This document shows, one piece after another, positions 27,961-36,629 of a DNA stretch of 64,000 nt. The notes beneath the pieces were generated by a model. It made no database searches. It was given only the letters and a program-made list of their open reading frames with translations, and was not told the DNA's origin. The position numbers were made by a program, and so were the translations under genes. The first letter of the stretch is position 1. Each line of letters starts with the position of its first letter. The DNA comes from Streptomyces sp. NBC_01439 (GTDB lineage: Bacteria; Actinomycetota; Actinomycetes; Streptomycetales; Streptomycetaceae), in contig NZ_CP109487.1 in the NCBI RefSeq assembly GCF_036227605.1, forward strand, positions 8,667,001 to 8,731,000. Reading direction: 5' to 3'.

Positions 27961-28677
27961 GTGACTTCATCAGCTTGTGCTCCGCCCCGCGCGGACCTCG
28001 TACTGCCGTGCCTCGACGAGGCACAGGCGCTGCCCTGGGTGCTGGCACGCGTGCCGGACGGGTGGCGCGCCATCGTCGTCGACAACGGTTCGACCGACGG
28101 CTCGGCGGAGATCGCCCGGAGCCTGGGCGCCACCGTCGTGCACGAAGACCGGCGCGGGTTCGGCGCCGCCTGCCACGCAGGGCTCCTCGCGGCCCGTGCC
28201 GACCTGGTCTGCTTCTGCGACTGCGACGCCTCCATGGACCCCGGCCTGCTCGCCGCCATGGCGGCGAGCGTCGCCGCGGGCCAGGTCGACCTGCTGCTCG
28301 GGCGGCGCCGCCCGCAGGGGCGCGGCGCCTGGCCCGTACACGCCCGGGCCGGGAACCTCGCGCTCGCGCGGATGCTGCACCGCCGTACCGGACTGCGGCT
28401 GCACGACCTCGGACCGATGCGGGTCGCGCGCCGCGAGGCGCTCCTCGGCCTGGAACTGACCGACCGGCGCAGCGGCTACCCGCTCCAGATGGTCGTACGG
28501 GCCGCCGACGCCGGCTGGCGCGTCGCCGAGACCGACGTCCCGTACCTGCCCCGCTCCGGGAAGTCCAAGGTCACCGGCACCTGGCGGGGCACCTGGCAGG
28601 CGGTGCGGGACATGCGCAAGGTGCTCGCAGAGCCCCCGGGCATCCGGTCCGCGCCCACCGAGGGGGTTCGCGCATGA
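27961..28677 (+). CDS. Family 2 glycosyltransferase (rSAM/selenodomain-associated transferase 2-like)
   Basis: A 238-residue GT-A fold enzyme that uses a nucleotide sugar. It begins with a PCLDEAQALPWVL strand, then VVDNGSTDGSAEIA for nucleotide binding and a CDCDASMDP that acts as the DxD metal site. No transmembrane segments are present, so it works at the cytoplasmic face. TACGGT seven bases before the GTG suggests a leaderless start. Its stop overlaps the next ATG by four bases (ATGA). Confidence 0.85.
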   Translation: MTSSACAPPRADLVLPCLDEAQALPWVLARVPDGWRAIVVDNGSTDGSAEIARSLGATVVHEDRRGFGAACHAGLLAARADLVCFCDCDASMDPGLLAAMAASVAAGQVDLLLGRRRPQGRGAWPVHARAGNLALARMLHRRTGLRLHDLGPMRVARREALLGLELTDRRSGYPLQMVVRAADAGWRVAETDVPYLPRSGKSKVTGTWRGTWQAVRDMRKVLAEPPGIRSAPTEGVRA

Positions 28678-29294
28678 GCACCCTCCTCGTCATCGCCAAG
28701 GCCCCCGTAGCCGGCCGGGTCAAGACCCGCCTCACCCCGCACTTCACCCCCGAGCAGGCCGCCCGGCTGGCGCGCGCCGCGCTCCAGGACACGCTGGCCG
28801 CCGTACTCGACGCCCCGGCCCGACGGCGCGTCCTCGTACTGGAGGGAGAGCCCGGCTCCTGGCTGCCGGACGGCATCGAGGTCGTGCCGCAGTGCGCCGG
28901 CGGGCTCGACGCCAGGCTGGCCGCGGCCTTCGCCCGGGCCGCCGGACCGGCCCTGCTCATCGGCATGGACACGCCGCAGGTCACCCCGGACCTGCTCGCC
29001 CGCGGCCTCGACTTCAGCGAGGCGGACGCCTGGTTCGGCCCCGCCGACGACGGCGGGTTCTGGGCGCTCGGCCTGGCCGAGCCCGATCCGGCCCTGCTCC
29101 TCGGCGTACCGATGTCCCTGCCGACCACGGGCGAGCTGCAGCGCGCCCGACTGACCGCCTCCGGGCGGGCGGTACGGGACCTGCCCGAGCTGTGCGACGT
29201 GGACACCCCGGCCGACGCGGCGCGGGTCGCCGCCGACGTGCCCGGTACCCGCTTCGCCGCCCTGCACTCGGGCCTGCGCCCGGTGACACGATGA
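28674..29294 (+). CDS. DUF2064 / TIGR04282-type glycosyltransferase-fold protein
   Basis: A 206-residue protein of the DUF2064 family (transferase 1 of the rSAM/selenodomain group). It has the starting motif VIAKAPVAGRVKTRLTPHFTP, the GMDTPQVTP site and a DDGGFWALGL signature, all hallmarks of this GT-A/nucleotidyltransferase-like fold. It is translationally coupled on both sides by ATGA overlaps, so it should act with the GT2 and methyltransferase on the same product. The biochemical role is not established for the family. Confidence 0.85.
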   Translation: MSTLLVIAKAPVAGRVKTRLTPHFTPEQAARLARAALQDTLAAVLDAPARRRVLVLEGEPGSWLPDGIEVVPQCAGGLDARLAAAFARAAGPALLIGMDTPQVTPDLLARGLDFSEADAWFGPADDGGFWALGLAEPDPALLLGVPMSLPTTGELQRARLTASGRAVRDLPELCDVDTPADAARVAADVPGTRFAALHSGLRPVTR

Positions 29295-29947
29295 CCGCCC
29301 AGCTCACCGAACCCGCCCTCGCCTGGCGGGCCGACCCCTATGCCGACGCGCTGCGCGCCGGCCAGGGCCCCCTCTACCTGCGGCGCTCGGACGGCTGGCT
29401 GCTGCCGCTGGAGGTGGAGCGGTGGTGCGCCGAACCGGACGAGGCGGACGAGGGCGTCCTCGCCCGCTGCACGGGACCCGTGCTGGACATCGGCTGCGGC
29501 CCCGGGCGCCTCGTCGCCACCCTGGCCGCACGCGGGCACCGGGCGCTGGGCGTGGACGTCACACCCGAGGCCGTGGCCCGTACGACGCGGGCCGGCGGCA
29601 GCGCCCTGTGCAGGTCGGTCTTCGATCCGCTGCCCGGCGAGGGACGCTGGGGCACGGTCCTGCTCATCGACGGCAACATCGGCATCGGCGGCGACCCGGC
29701 CGCACTGCTCCACCGCGCCGCCCAACTCGCCGCCCCGGACGGCTCCTTGCTGGTCGAGGTCACCACCGCCGACGTGGACGAACGCGTAGAGGTCCACGTC
29801 GATGACGGCCGCGGCGGCCACGGGGCGCCCTTCTGGTGGGCCCGGCTCGGCGCCCGCGCCCTGTGCGGCGAAGCCGCGGAAGCCGGCTGGACCCGGTCCG
29901 CCACCTGGCAGGCCGCGGGCCGCAGCTTCGTGGACCTGCGGCGCTGA
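29291..29947 (+). CDS. Class I SAM-dependent methyltransferase of the glycan locus
   Basis: A 218-residue protein. The SAM motif I is VLDIGCGPGRLVATLA (about residues 63-78), with the acidic ligand in LGVDVTPEAV. The N-terminus YLRRSDGWLLPLEVERW is characteristic of the methyltransferases that travel with DUF2064. It is the last gene of the GT2-DUF2064-methyltransferase operon and is followed by a strong hairpin. A methyl-transfer step on a lipid-linked or free sugar is inferred from context only. Confidence 0.84.
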   Translation: MTAQLTEPALAWRADPYADALRAGQGPLYLRRSDGWLLPLEVERWCAEPDEADEGVLARCTGPVLDIGCGPGRLVATLAARGHRALGVDVTPEAVARTTRAGGSALCRSVFDPLPGEGRWGTVLLIDGNIGIGGDPAALLHRAAQLAAPDGSLLVEVTTADVDERVEVHVDDGRGGHGAPFWWARLGARALCGEAAEAGWTRSATWQAAGRSFVDLRR

Positions 29948-29959
29948 CAGGACCTGAGA

Positions 29960-29999
29960 AAGGGGGAGTTGCTGCCCGCACGGGCAGCAACTCCCCCTT
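29960..29999. terminator. Strong bidirectional hairpin
   Basis: A 19-bp perfect stem (29960-29978 with 29981-29999) carries short A and T runs at its edges, 12 bases after the methyltransferase stop and just before the convergent membrane-protein gene. It is able to end both transcripts. Confidence 0.85.
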
Positions 30000-30013
30000 C
30001 GCCGTGCCCCTCG

Positions 30014-30430
30014 TCAGCGCCGCAGGGCCGCGCGCCGCCGTCGTGCCCGAGCCCACGCGCACGCCCCCGCGTACCCGGCCGCGAGCACGCCGACCGCGGC
30101 CATCGCCAGCAGCCAGTTCCGTGGATAGTCCAGCGGCAGCACCGACGCGTTGGCCACACCACCGGGGCGCAGGAGCGGCGGCAGGGCGATCACCGTCAGG
30201 GACCCCGCGACGACCAGTGCGGCGCGCGGGACCCCGCGCAGGCGCAGGCCCGCCGCCGCGCAGAGCGCCCCGACCGCGATGACCAACGGGGCGACCAGCC
30301 CGTCGTGCACGAGGACCCCGCCCGCCAGCCACAGGGCGATCCGCCACGGCTCGGGCTCCCGCACCAGCAGGAAGCCGCCGAACGCCATGACGGCCAGGCC
30401 GAAGCCGCCGACCGCGTACCGGAAGGACAT
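30014..30430 (-). CDS. Small polytopic membrane protein coupled to the molybdopterin oxidoreductase
   Basis: A 138-residue protein with about four hydrophobic segments and an Arg-rich cytoplasmic C-terminus (ARARRRRAALRR). Its ATG overlaps the oxidoreductase stop as TGATG, so translation is coupled and the two are likely partners in the membrane. I do not recognise a named family. It may be a membrane subunit of the redox protein upstream. Confidence 0.7.
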   Translation of the reverse strand: MSFRYAVGGFGLAVMAFGGFLLVREPEPWRIALWLAGGVLVHDGLVAPLVIAVGALCAAAGLRLRGVPRAALVVAGSLTVIALPPLLRPGGVANASVLPLDYPRNWLLAMAAVGVLAAGYAGACAWARARRRRAALRR

Positions 30431-31572
30431 CACACCACCTCCAGTCGTCCGACCCACTTGGTCTGGAGCACGCCCGGCCGGTTCGGGGCGATGATCCGTG
30501 CCGGGTAGCCGTGGTCCAGGGACAGCACCTCGCCGTTCAGGCGCAGCGCCAGCAGGGTGAGCGGGTCCTGCGCGTACAGGCGGCCCATCTCCATCACCCG
30601 GTACGCGCCCGCCACTTCCAACGACACCACCCGGCAGCGTGCGTCCGGCCCCCCTCCGGCCCGCTCGAGCAGGTCCCGCACCCGCACCCCCGTCCACCGG
30701 GCGGACTTGCTCCAGCCCTCCACACAGGCGATGGGCAGGGTCACCTCGTGCTGCGGGAGCGCGCGCAGCTCCGCCAGGGTGAGGACGGCCGGCCGCGGTC
30801 CGGCCAGGGTCAACCGCCAGTCGGCCAGCGAGGCCTCCGTGACGCGCGCCGCGGCGGCCGTACGGTTCACCGGCAGCCCCTGCGGACCGTGGGCCGGGCT
30901 GCGCGGAGCGAACAGGTCCAGCGGACCGAGCGCGGTGACGGACTGCCCGACCGTGGTCAGCGTGACCGCGCCAACCCCCGCCGCGACGGCCGCCAGGAGC
31001 TGCCGCCGGTCCGGTCCGTCGGCCTCGGGAAGCGCCAGGGTGCCGGGGGAGCGGCGGGTGAAGTGGTCACGGATCCGCGGCCATTGAACCGCGAGGTGCA
31101 GCAGCAGCGCTCCCAGCAGCAGCCAGGCGACGGCGTAGTGCACGGGCACGAACGAGAACGGCCAGGGGTACCACTGGAAGGTGTTCAACAGCCCGGTGAA
31201 CAGCTGGAAGACCGCGGCGGCGACGAGCACGGCCACCGAGAGGCGTTCCAGCGCGTGCCGCACGGACCGCAGCGGCGGCCACGCGAAGAGCCGCGGGTAG
31301 ACCGTCCACAACTTGGCCAGCAGCAGCGGGACCGCGGCGATGCCCGACGCCACGTGCAGGCCCTGGCTGAGCCGGTAACCCCAGTACGGGCGGCTCGGCA
31401 GCCGGTCGACGAGCCACGCCGGCGGGTGCTGGAGGACATGGCTGAGCACACCGGTGGCGAAACAGACGACGACGGCGAGCCCGAGCAGGCGGCCGATCAC
31501 CGTCGCGGTACGGGCGTCGTGCAGCCGTGCCGTGAAGGTGATCGGCGGGTTCGGGGGCGGAGTGAAGCGCAT
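30430..31572 (-). CDS. Molybdopterin-dependent oxidoreductase with N-terminal cytochrome-b-like membrane domain
   Basis: A 380-residue protein. The N-terminal half has about four or five transmembrane segments with spaced His residues (SHVLQHPP, QGLHVASG, PVHYAVAW, LLHLAVQW) able to bind b-type haem. The second half is a sulfite-oxidase-type molybdopterin domain. The Mo-ligand Cys sits in LPIACVEGWSKSARWTGV and the cofactor loop in DHGYPARIIAPNRPG. The Arg pair DRRQLL before the last hydrophobic stretch may orient export of the catalytic domain. It probably reduces or oxidises an extracytoplasmic substrate, which cannot be identified. Confidence 0.85.
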   Translation of the reverse strand: MRFTPPPNPPITFTARLHDARTATVIGRLLGLAVVVCFATGVLSHVLQHPPAWLVDRLPSRPYWGYRLSQGLHVASGIAAVPLLLAKLWTVYPRLFAWPPLRSVRHALERLSVAVLVAAAVFQLFTGLLNTFQWYPWPFSFVPVHYAVAWLLLGALLLHLAVQWPRIRDHFTRRSPGTLALPEADGPDRRQLLAAVAAGVGAVTLTTVGQSVTALGPLDLFAPRSPAHGPQGLPVNRTAAAARVTEASLADWRLTLAGPRPAVLTLAELRALPQHEVTLPIACVEGWSKSARWTGVRVRDLLERAGGGPDARCRVVSLEVAGAYRVMEMGRLYAQDPLTLLALRLNGEVLSLDHGYPARIIAPNRPGVLQTKWVGRLEVV

Positions 31573-31617
31573 GCTCCCATGACACCCCGCCGACGGTCCG
31601 GCGGGCGGGCGGAACAC

Positions 31618-31634
31618 CTTACGGAATGCGGACG
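31618..31634 (+). promoter_or_regulatory. 17-bp shared motif upstream of the GT87 gene
   Basis: CTTACGGAATGCGGACG ends exactly 50 bases before the GT87 GTG at 31685, the same spacing as at the epimerase gene. It also lies in the divergent region of the molybdopterin oxidoreductase gene. Confidence 0.55.
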
Positions 31635-31684
31635 TGCGGGACGGCGGACGCACCGTGCGGCCCCGTTGCTGGAACGCTGCGGGG

Positions 31685-33178
31685 GTGAAACCGCCCACCG
31701 CCCCGACCCTTCCGCCCCTCCCGGCCGTCCCGCCACTCCCGGCCGTCCCGACCGCAGTCGCGGCCCTCGCCGCCCTGACCGCCGCCCTCGTCCTCACCGT
31801 CCACCACGACGGCTACTTCACCGACGCCGCGGGGCTGTTCCTCCGGTACGCGGCCTGCTGGGTGCTGTTCGCCCTCGCCCTGCTCGCCCTGCGCAGGGTC
31901 CCTACCGACCGCGTCGTGCCGCTGCTCCTCGCCGGGACCCTCGCCGTCACCGCCACCGGGCTGGTGGCCCCGCCCCGTACCAGCACCGACTCCTACCGCT
32001 ACGCCTGGGACGGGCGGGTCCAGTCGGCCGGCATCTCCCCGTACGACCACGCCCCGCAGGATCCGGCACCGGCCCGGCTGCGCGACCCCTGGCTCTTCCC
32101 CACGGGCGCCGCCTGCGCGGGCCCGGACCGCGCCCCGATTCCCGGCGGCGGCCCCGTCCCCCACTGCACCCGCATCAACCGGCCCGCCGTGCACACCATC
32201 TACCCGCCCGTCGCCGAGGCGTACTTCCTGGCGGTCGACCAGCTCTCCCCGCACGGAGCCCGGCACAAGCCGCTCCAGATCGGCGCCGGCCTCCTCTCCC
32301 TCGGCGTGAGCGGCGCGCTGCTCCTGATCCTGCGCCGCCGGGGCCAGGACCTGCGCCGGGCCGCGTACTGGGCCTGGTGCCCCGCCGTACCGATCGAAGC
32401 CGTGAACAACGCGCACGTGGACGTCCTCGGCGTGCTGCTCGCCGTGACCGGCCTCGGTCTCGTCGCGGAGCGCGGCCTGCGCCGCCGGGCCGCGGGAGGC
32501 CTGGTCCTCGGCGCCGCCGTCGCCACCAAACTCATGCCCGCCGTCGTCCTGCCGGGCGCGCTCTCCGGGGTGCGCCGGATCCGCGACGCGGCCGCCGTCC
32601 TGGTCCCCGCCGCCGCCTTCACCCTGCTCTCCTACCTGCCCTACGTGCTGCTCTCGCACGACTCCGTCCTCGGCTACCTCGGCGGCTACGTGGACGAGGA
32701 GGGCTACGACGACCCCTCCGCCGGCTCCCGCTACGCCCTGCTCCGCCTCGCCCTGCCCGACAGCTGGACGCTCCCGGTGCTCCTGGCCGCCATGACGGGC
32801 GTGTCCCTGTACGTGATGCTGCGCGGCGACCCCGGGCGGCCGTGGAGCGGCGCCCTCCTGGTCACCGGGTGGGCCTTTGCGCTCCTCACCCCCGGCTACT
32901 CCTGGTACGCCCTGCTCCTGATCGCCCTCGTGGCCCTGGACGGACGCTGGGAATGGCTCGGCCTCGCCCTCGCGGGCGCGGCCGTCTACCTCCTCGCACC
33001 GGTCTTCGGCCACCGGCCGGCGCTGAGCGCGACCGCCTACGGCGCCGCGGCCCTCGTGATCGTGGTGGCCGCGGTGCTCCGGCGGCGGTGGGAAACCGGC
33101 CGGCCCGGCGCCGGGCCGCGCCCCGAGACCGCCGGGGGCGGGCAGCGACCGTTCGACGACCGGATCAGGAACTCGTGA
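31685..33178 (+). CDS. GT87-family polyprenyl-phosphate-dependent glycosyltransferase
   Basis: A 497-residue polytopic GT-C glycosyltransferase with about ten transmembrane segments. The catalytic loop region is TSTDSYRYAWDGRVQSAGISPYDHAP, in which the Asp residues after TM2 are typical of GT87 (DUF2029) mannosyltransferases. NNAHVDVLG and AVATKLMPAVVLPG are further family blocks. It would transfer a sugar from a polyprenyl-phosphate donor outside the membrane. GTG 31685 is chosen; earlier codons are low-quality. Its end overlaps convergent helR by 14 bases. Confidence 0.87.
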   Translation: MKPPTAPTLPPLPAVPPLPAVPTAVAALAALTAALVLTVHHDGYFTDAAGLFLRYAACWVLFALALLALRRVPTDRVVPLLLAGTLAVTATGLVAPPRTSTDSYRYAWDGRVQSAGISPYDHAPQDPAPARLRDPWLFPTGAACAGPDRAPIPGGGPVPHCTRINRPAVHTIYPPVAEAYFLAVDQLSPHGARHKPLQIGAGLLSLGVSGALLLILRRRGQDLRRAAYWAWCPAVPIEAVNNAHVDVLGVLLAVTGLGLVAERGLRRRAAGGLVLGAAVATKLMPAVVLPGALSGVRRIRDAAAVLVPAAAFTLLSYLPYVLLSHDSVLGYLGGYVDEEGYDDPSAGSRYALLRLALPDSWTLPVLLAAMTGVSLYVMLRGDPGRPWSGALLVTGWAFALLTPGYSWYALLLIALVALDGRWEWLGLALAGAAVYLLAPVFGHRPALSATAYGAAALVIVVAAVLRRRWETGRPGAGPRPETAGGGQRPFDDRIRNS

Positions 33179-35402
33179 GGATGACGAGCTGCTGCGTCGC
33201 CCGGGTCATGGCGACGTAGCGGTCGACCGCTCCTTCGATCCCCGTGCCGAAGGTCTGCGGGTCGAGGAGGACGACGAGGTCGAACTCCAACCCCTTTGAC
33301 AGCCCCGGGGTCAGCGACCGGACCCGGGAGGTCTCCCGGAAGGCGCCGGCCCCGCCGTCCTCGGCGCCGATGACGCAGGCGACCCCGTCGGCGTGCACGT
33401 CCAGCCAACCGTCGAGGACCGCGTCCAGATCCGCGACGGAGCCGTGCACGACGGGAATGCCGCTCCTGCGGACCGAGGCCGGCACGTTCGCGTCCGGGAG
33501 CGCTTCCCGGACGGCCGGCTCCGCCACCGCCATGACCTCCTCGGGCGTCCGGTAGTTGATGCTCAGCGAGGCCACGTCGACCCGGTCGAACCCGATCCGC
33601 TCCAGCCGCTCCCGCCACGACTCCGTGAACCCCTGCCGGGCCTGGGCGCGGTCCCCGACGATGGTGAAGCTCCGGGACGGGCAGCGCAGCAACAGCATCT
33701 GCCACTCCGCGTCGGTCAGTTCCTGCGCCTCGTCCACGACGACGTGCGCGAACGGCCCGGCGAGCAGGTCCGGGTCGGCCCCGGGCAGCGCGCCCTCGTC
33801 GACCAGGCTGTCCTGCAGGTCCTTGCCGCGGAGCATCGTCACCGCGCCCTCACCGTCGTCATCGGCCGCGAGCAGGTCGTCGATGACCCCGGCCATGCGC
33901 TCCCGTTCGGCCGCCACCGCGGCGCTCCGCCGCCGCAGCCGTCGAGCCGACTCCGGGTCGCCGAGCCGCTGCCGCGCCGCGTCCAGGAGCGGCAGGTCGG
34001 ACACCGTCCAGGCCCGGGCGTCGGCGCGCTGCAACACCGCCGCGTCCTCGCGACTGAGCCACGGAGCACACATCCGCAGGTACGACGGCACCGACCACAG
34101 GTCCCCGACGAGGTCGGCCGCGTCGATCGTCGGCCAGGCGCGGTCGAGCGCGGCGACCAGCTCCTCGTCGTACCGCAGCGATCTGCCGAACAGGTCGGGC
34201 GAGAGGTCCTCGTCGTCGAGCTTGTCGAGCAGGATCGTCACCAGCTCCTCCCAGATCTGCTCCCGCGCTTCGTTGTGCGCAGTGCCGGCGACGGCCTCGA
34301 ACGCCTCGGCCCAGTCGTCCGGGCTCAGCCGGACGTCGGCCCACGGGGTCGTGACCGTCATCCCCTCGGTCGGCGGCTCCTCGTAGATCCGGACGGCCTT
34401 CTCGATCGCCTTCACCATGTCCGCGGACGACTTCAGGAAGGCCACCCGCGGATCGGCCTCGGCCCCGGCTGCGGCCCCCTCGGCGACGAGGTCCCGCACG
34501 GTGCAGGTCTGCACGCCCTCCTCGCCGAGGCTGGGCAGCACATCGGCGACGTAGGCCAGGTAGGGCTGGTGCGGACCGACGAACAGCACGCCGCCCCGAC
34601 GGTGACCGAGGCGGGGGTCGGAGTAGAGGAGGTGGGCGGAGCGGTGCAGCGCCACGACGGTCTTGCCCGTGCCCGGACCGCCGTCGACGACGAGGGCGCC
34701 GCGCGAACCGGCGCGGATGATGGCGTCCTGGTCGGACTGGATGGTGGCGAGCACGTCACGCATCCGCGGCGACCGGCTGCCGCCCAGTCCGGCGATGAAG
34801 GCGGACTGGTCGTCGAGCGCGGCGTGCCCCTCGAACCCGTCGGCGGTGAACACCTCGTCCCAGTAGTCACCGATCCGGCCGCGGGTCCAGCGGTACCTGC
34901 GGCGGCTCGCCAGGCCCATCGGGTTCGCGTGGGTCGCGGCGAAGAACGGCTCGGCCGCGGGAGAGCGCCAGTCGATCAGCAGTCGGCCCCCCGCCCCGTC
35001 GGTCAGACCGAGCCGCCCGACGTACACGGGCTCGGGGTCGTCCTCGCTGACCATCCGCCCGAGGCACAAGTCCAACCCGAAGCGCCGCAGCGCCCGCAGA
35101 CGACCCGTCAGCCGATGGATCTCCACGTCCCGGTCCATCGCCTCCCGGCCCAGGCCGCCCGGCGACCGGCGCAGGCCTTCCAAACGGTCGGACAGCTCGG
35201 CGATCGTCTGTTCCAGGCTCCGGGCGACGGCCGCGAAGTGCTTCTCGTCGCCGCCGATCAGCGCCGGGTCGGCCTTGGGGGAGAGACGGGCGGGAAGGTC
35301 GAACGCACTGGCGGTCAGGGCAGTGATATCAGCAGCTCCGATCTGCGGGGGTACACCCGCGAACTCATCGAACGACCCGTCAACCGACAACAGCGCACGC
35401 AC
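33165..35402 (-). CDS. helR: RNA polymerase recycling motor ATPase HelR (rifamycin-tolerance helicase-like protein)
   Basis: A 745-residue SF1-helicase-like protein of the HelD class. Residues about 55-115 form the N-terminal coiled arm that enters the RNA polymerase secondary channel in this family. Walker A GGPGTGKT is at 241-248, DEAQ is the Walker B/motif II region, and later motifs include SINYRTP and VAMTRATQQ. HelR from Streptomyces venezuelae displaces rifamycins from RNA polymerase and gives tolerance. This gene has the matching promoter element just upstream. GTG 35402 follows GGGAG at ten bases. It is not a repair UvrD, since it lacks the full UvrD 2B region and carries the arm. 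Confidence 0.9.
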   Translation of the reverse strand: MRALLSVDGSFDEFAGVPPQIGAADITALTASAFDLPARLSPKADPALIGGDEKHFAAVARSLEQTIAELSDRLEGLRRSPGGLGREAMDRDVEIHRLTGRLRALRRFGLDLCLGRMVSEDDPEPVYVGRLGLTDGAGGRLLIDWRSPAAEPFFAATHANPMGLASRRRYRWTRGRIGDYWDEVFTADGFEGHAALDDQSAFIAGLGGSRSPRMRDVLATIQSDQDAIIRAGSRGALVVDGGPGTGKTVVALHRSAHLLYSDPRLGHRRGGVLFVGPHQPYLAYVADVLPSLGEEGVQTCTVRDLVAEGAAAGAEADPRVAFLKSSADMVKAIEKAVRIYEEPPTEGMTVTTPWADVRLSPDDWAEAFEAVAGTAHNEAREQIWEELVTILLDKLDDEDLSPDLFGRSLRYDEELVAALDRAWPTIDAADLVGDLWSVPSYLRMCAPWLSREDAAVLQRADARAWTVSDLPLLDAARQRLGDPESARRLRRRSAAVAAERERMAGVIDDLLAADDDGEGAVTMLRGKDLQDSLVDEGALPGADPDLLAGPFAHVVVDEAQELTDAEWQMLLLRCPSRSFTIVGDRAQARQGFTESWRERLERIGFDRVDVASLSINYRTPEEVMAVAEPAVREALPDANVPASVRRSGIPVVHGSVADLDAVLDGWLDVHADGVACVIGAEDGGAGAFRETSRVRSLTPGLSKGLEFDLVVLLDPQTFGTGIEGAVDRYVAMTRATQQLVILTSS

Positions 35403-35461
35403 TATGGGGATCTCCCGTTTTCGCAGGTCCTGGCTTCGAGGAGCGATTCTGCGGTACGAGC

Positions 35462-35481
35462 GGGGCCTTGCCGCAAGCCCC
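35462..35481 (-). promoter_or_regulatory. Rifamycin-associated element (RAE) in the helR promoter
   Basis: On the minus strand it reads GGGGCTTGCGGCAAGGCCCC, an inverted-repeat sequence matching the RAE described upstream of rifamycin-response genes in actinomycetes. TTGCGG within it can serve as the -35 box, with CAGAAT 18 bases downstream as -10. The start codon follows about 60 bases from the element. Confidence 0.85.
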
Positions 35482-35560
35482 CCTGTGCGTTATAACTTGA
35501 GAGTGGAAAGGAGTGGTCCCCTTTCCCCGACTGTCCGTTCCCTGCGGGCGTCTCCCCCCG

Positions 35561-36571
35561 TCAATTGGGGGTCGAGGAAAATCCTTCGGTATTGCCGTGG
35601 CTCAGCCAGTGGGCGATGTCGGCGATGACCGCAGGGTCGACATGCTGCGGAGTCGCGTATTCCACCGGGGTGGACGGTCCCGAGCCGGGGAAGAACAGGT
35701 GGTCGTCGGCTTCGTGGACACGGATGTCGACCTCCGGGCGGCCGGCCAGGCCCGTCCGCCATCGCACCAGGTCGTCGGCGACGGTGACCTGGTAGTCGCG
35801 TCCTCCCTGGAGGATGAGCATCGGCTTGCCGAGTCCGGCCGCGATCGCGACCGGGTCGTAGTCGCGCAGTTCGAGCCAGTACGCCGCGGACAGGCCGAAC
35901 GGCAGATCCGCCGAGGGGGTCGAGGGCGTGAGCTCCGCGCTGTCGACCAGGGCGGCCTGCCGCCGGAAGGTCTCGACGACCGCGGGTGGGACCTGGTCGG
36001 GGAGCAGGGTGGCGAGGTGGCCGGCGACGCGGACAGCGGCGTGGTGCATCGGCTGCGTGTCACCAGCCATGATCACCAGGCCCGCCACCGAGGGTGCGGC
36101 GGCGGCGACGGCGGGGGCGGCCTTGCCGCCCATGCTGTGGCCGAGGACGAAGACCCGCTCGGGGTCCACCGAGCGGTGGCTGCGGAGCAGGTCGACCGCG
36201 TCCACGGCGTGCGGCACGTATTCCTGCGTCATCGTCAGGTTCGCTGCCGCGGCCGCATCGCGGTGGGCGAAGGTCGCCTTGTCGAAGCGCAGCACCGTCG
36301 CCCCGCGGCTGGCGAGCCCCCAGGCCAGGTCCTTGAACGGCTTGTTCGGCCCGATGCTCTCGTCGCGGTCGAACGGCCCGCCGCCGGCGAGCAGCACCAC
36401 ACCGGGGCCGGGAGCCCGATCGCGGGGGACGCTCATCGTGCCCGACACCGCGAGCGGGCCGGTGCCGAGGGTGACGTCGTGTTCGTCGAAGCGGCCGGGC
36501 TCGGCATAGGGCGGTGGCGTCCAAGTGAGTTCCGGGCCGGTCGTGGACTGTGTCGCAGCGCCGTCTGGCAT
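35561..36571 (-). CDS. Alpha/beta hydrolase (dienelactone-hydrolase/BAAT-like)
   Basis: A 336-residue cytoplasmic hydrolase. It has an oxyanion region VVLLAGGGPFDRDE, the nucleophile elbow GHSMGG, an Asp in LILQGGRDYQV and a His in EADDHLFFPG. The cap lies between them. The family comprises esterases and peptidase-like enzymes acting on small or antibiotic-like substrates. It is divergent from an HTH regulator with a palindromic operator in the 58-base spacer, so that regulator probably controls it. ATG 36571 is chosen. Confidence 0.85.
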   Translation of the reverse strand: MPDGAATQSTTGPELTWTPPPYAEPGRFDEHDVTLGTGPLAVSGTMSVPRDRAPGPGVVLLAGGGPFDRDESIGPNKPFKDLAWGLASRGATVLRFDKATFAHRDAAAAANLTMTQEYVPHAVDAVDLLRSHRSVDPERVFVLGHSMGGKAAPAVAAAAPSVAGLVIMAGDTQPMHHAAVRVAGHLATLLPDQVPPAVVETFRRQAALVDSAELTPSTPSADLPFGLSAAYWLELRDYDPVAIAAGLGKPMLILQGGRDYQVTVADDLVRWRTGLAGRPEVDIRVHEADDHLFFPGSGPSTPVEYATPQHVDPAVIADIAHWLSHGNTEGFSSTPN

Positions 36572-36584
36572 CCCATCACAACCT

Positions 36585-36601
36585 TTCGCAATTGATGCGA
36601 A
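36585..36601. promoter_or_regulatory. Palindromic operator between hydrolase and HTH regulator
   Basis: TTCGCA and TGCGAA form a perfect 6-bp inverted repeat around ATTGA. It lies in the 58-base gap between the divergent starts and overlaps the expected -35 of the regulator (GATCAT plus six bases leads into its ATG). It is likely the target of the adjacent regulator. Confidence 0.65.
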
Positions 36602-36629
36602 CGGTAGCATGTTATGAGATCATTACGGC

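Noticed and set aside
33165..35402. UvrD/PcrA DNA repair helicase
   Set aside because: The N-terminal coiled arm, overall length, degenerate helicase core spacing and upstream RAE fit HelR better.
35485..35520. HspR/HAIR-type heat-shock operator in CTTGAGAGTGG
   Set aside because: The second half of the CTTGAG-N7-ACTCAAG repeat is absent and no chaperone gene is adjacent.
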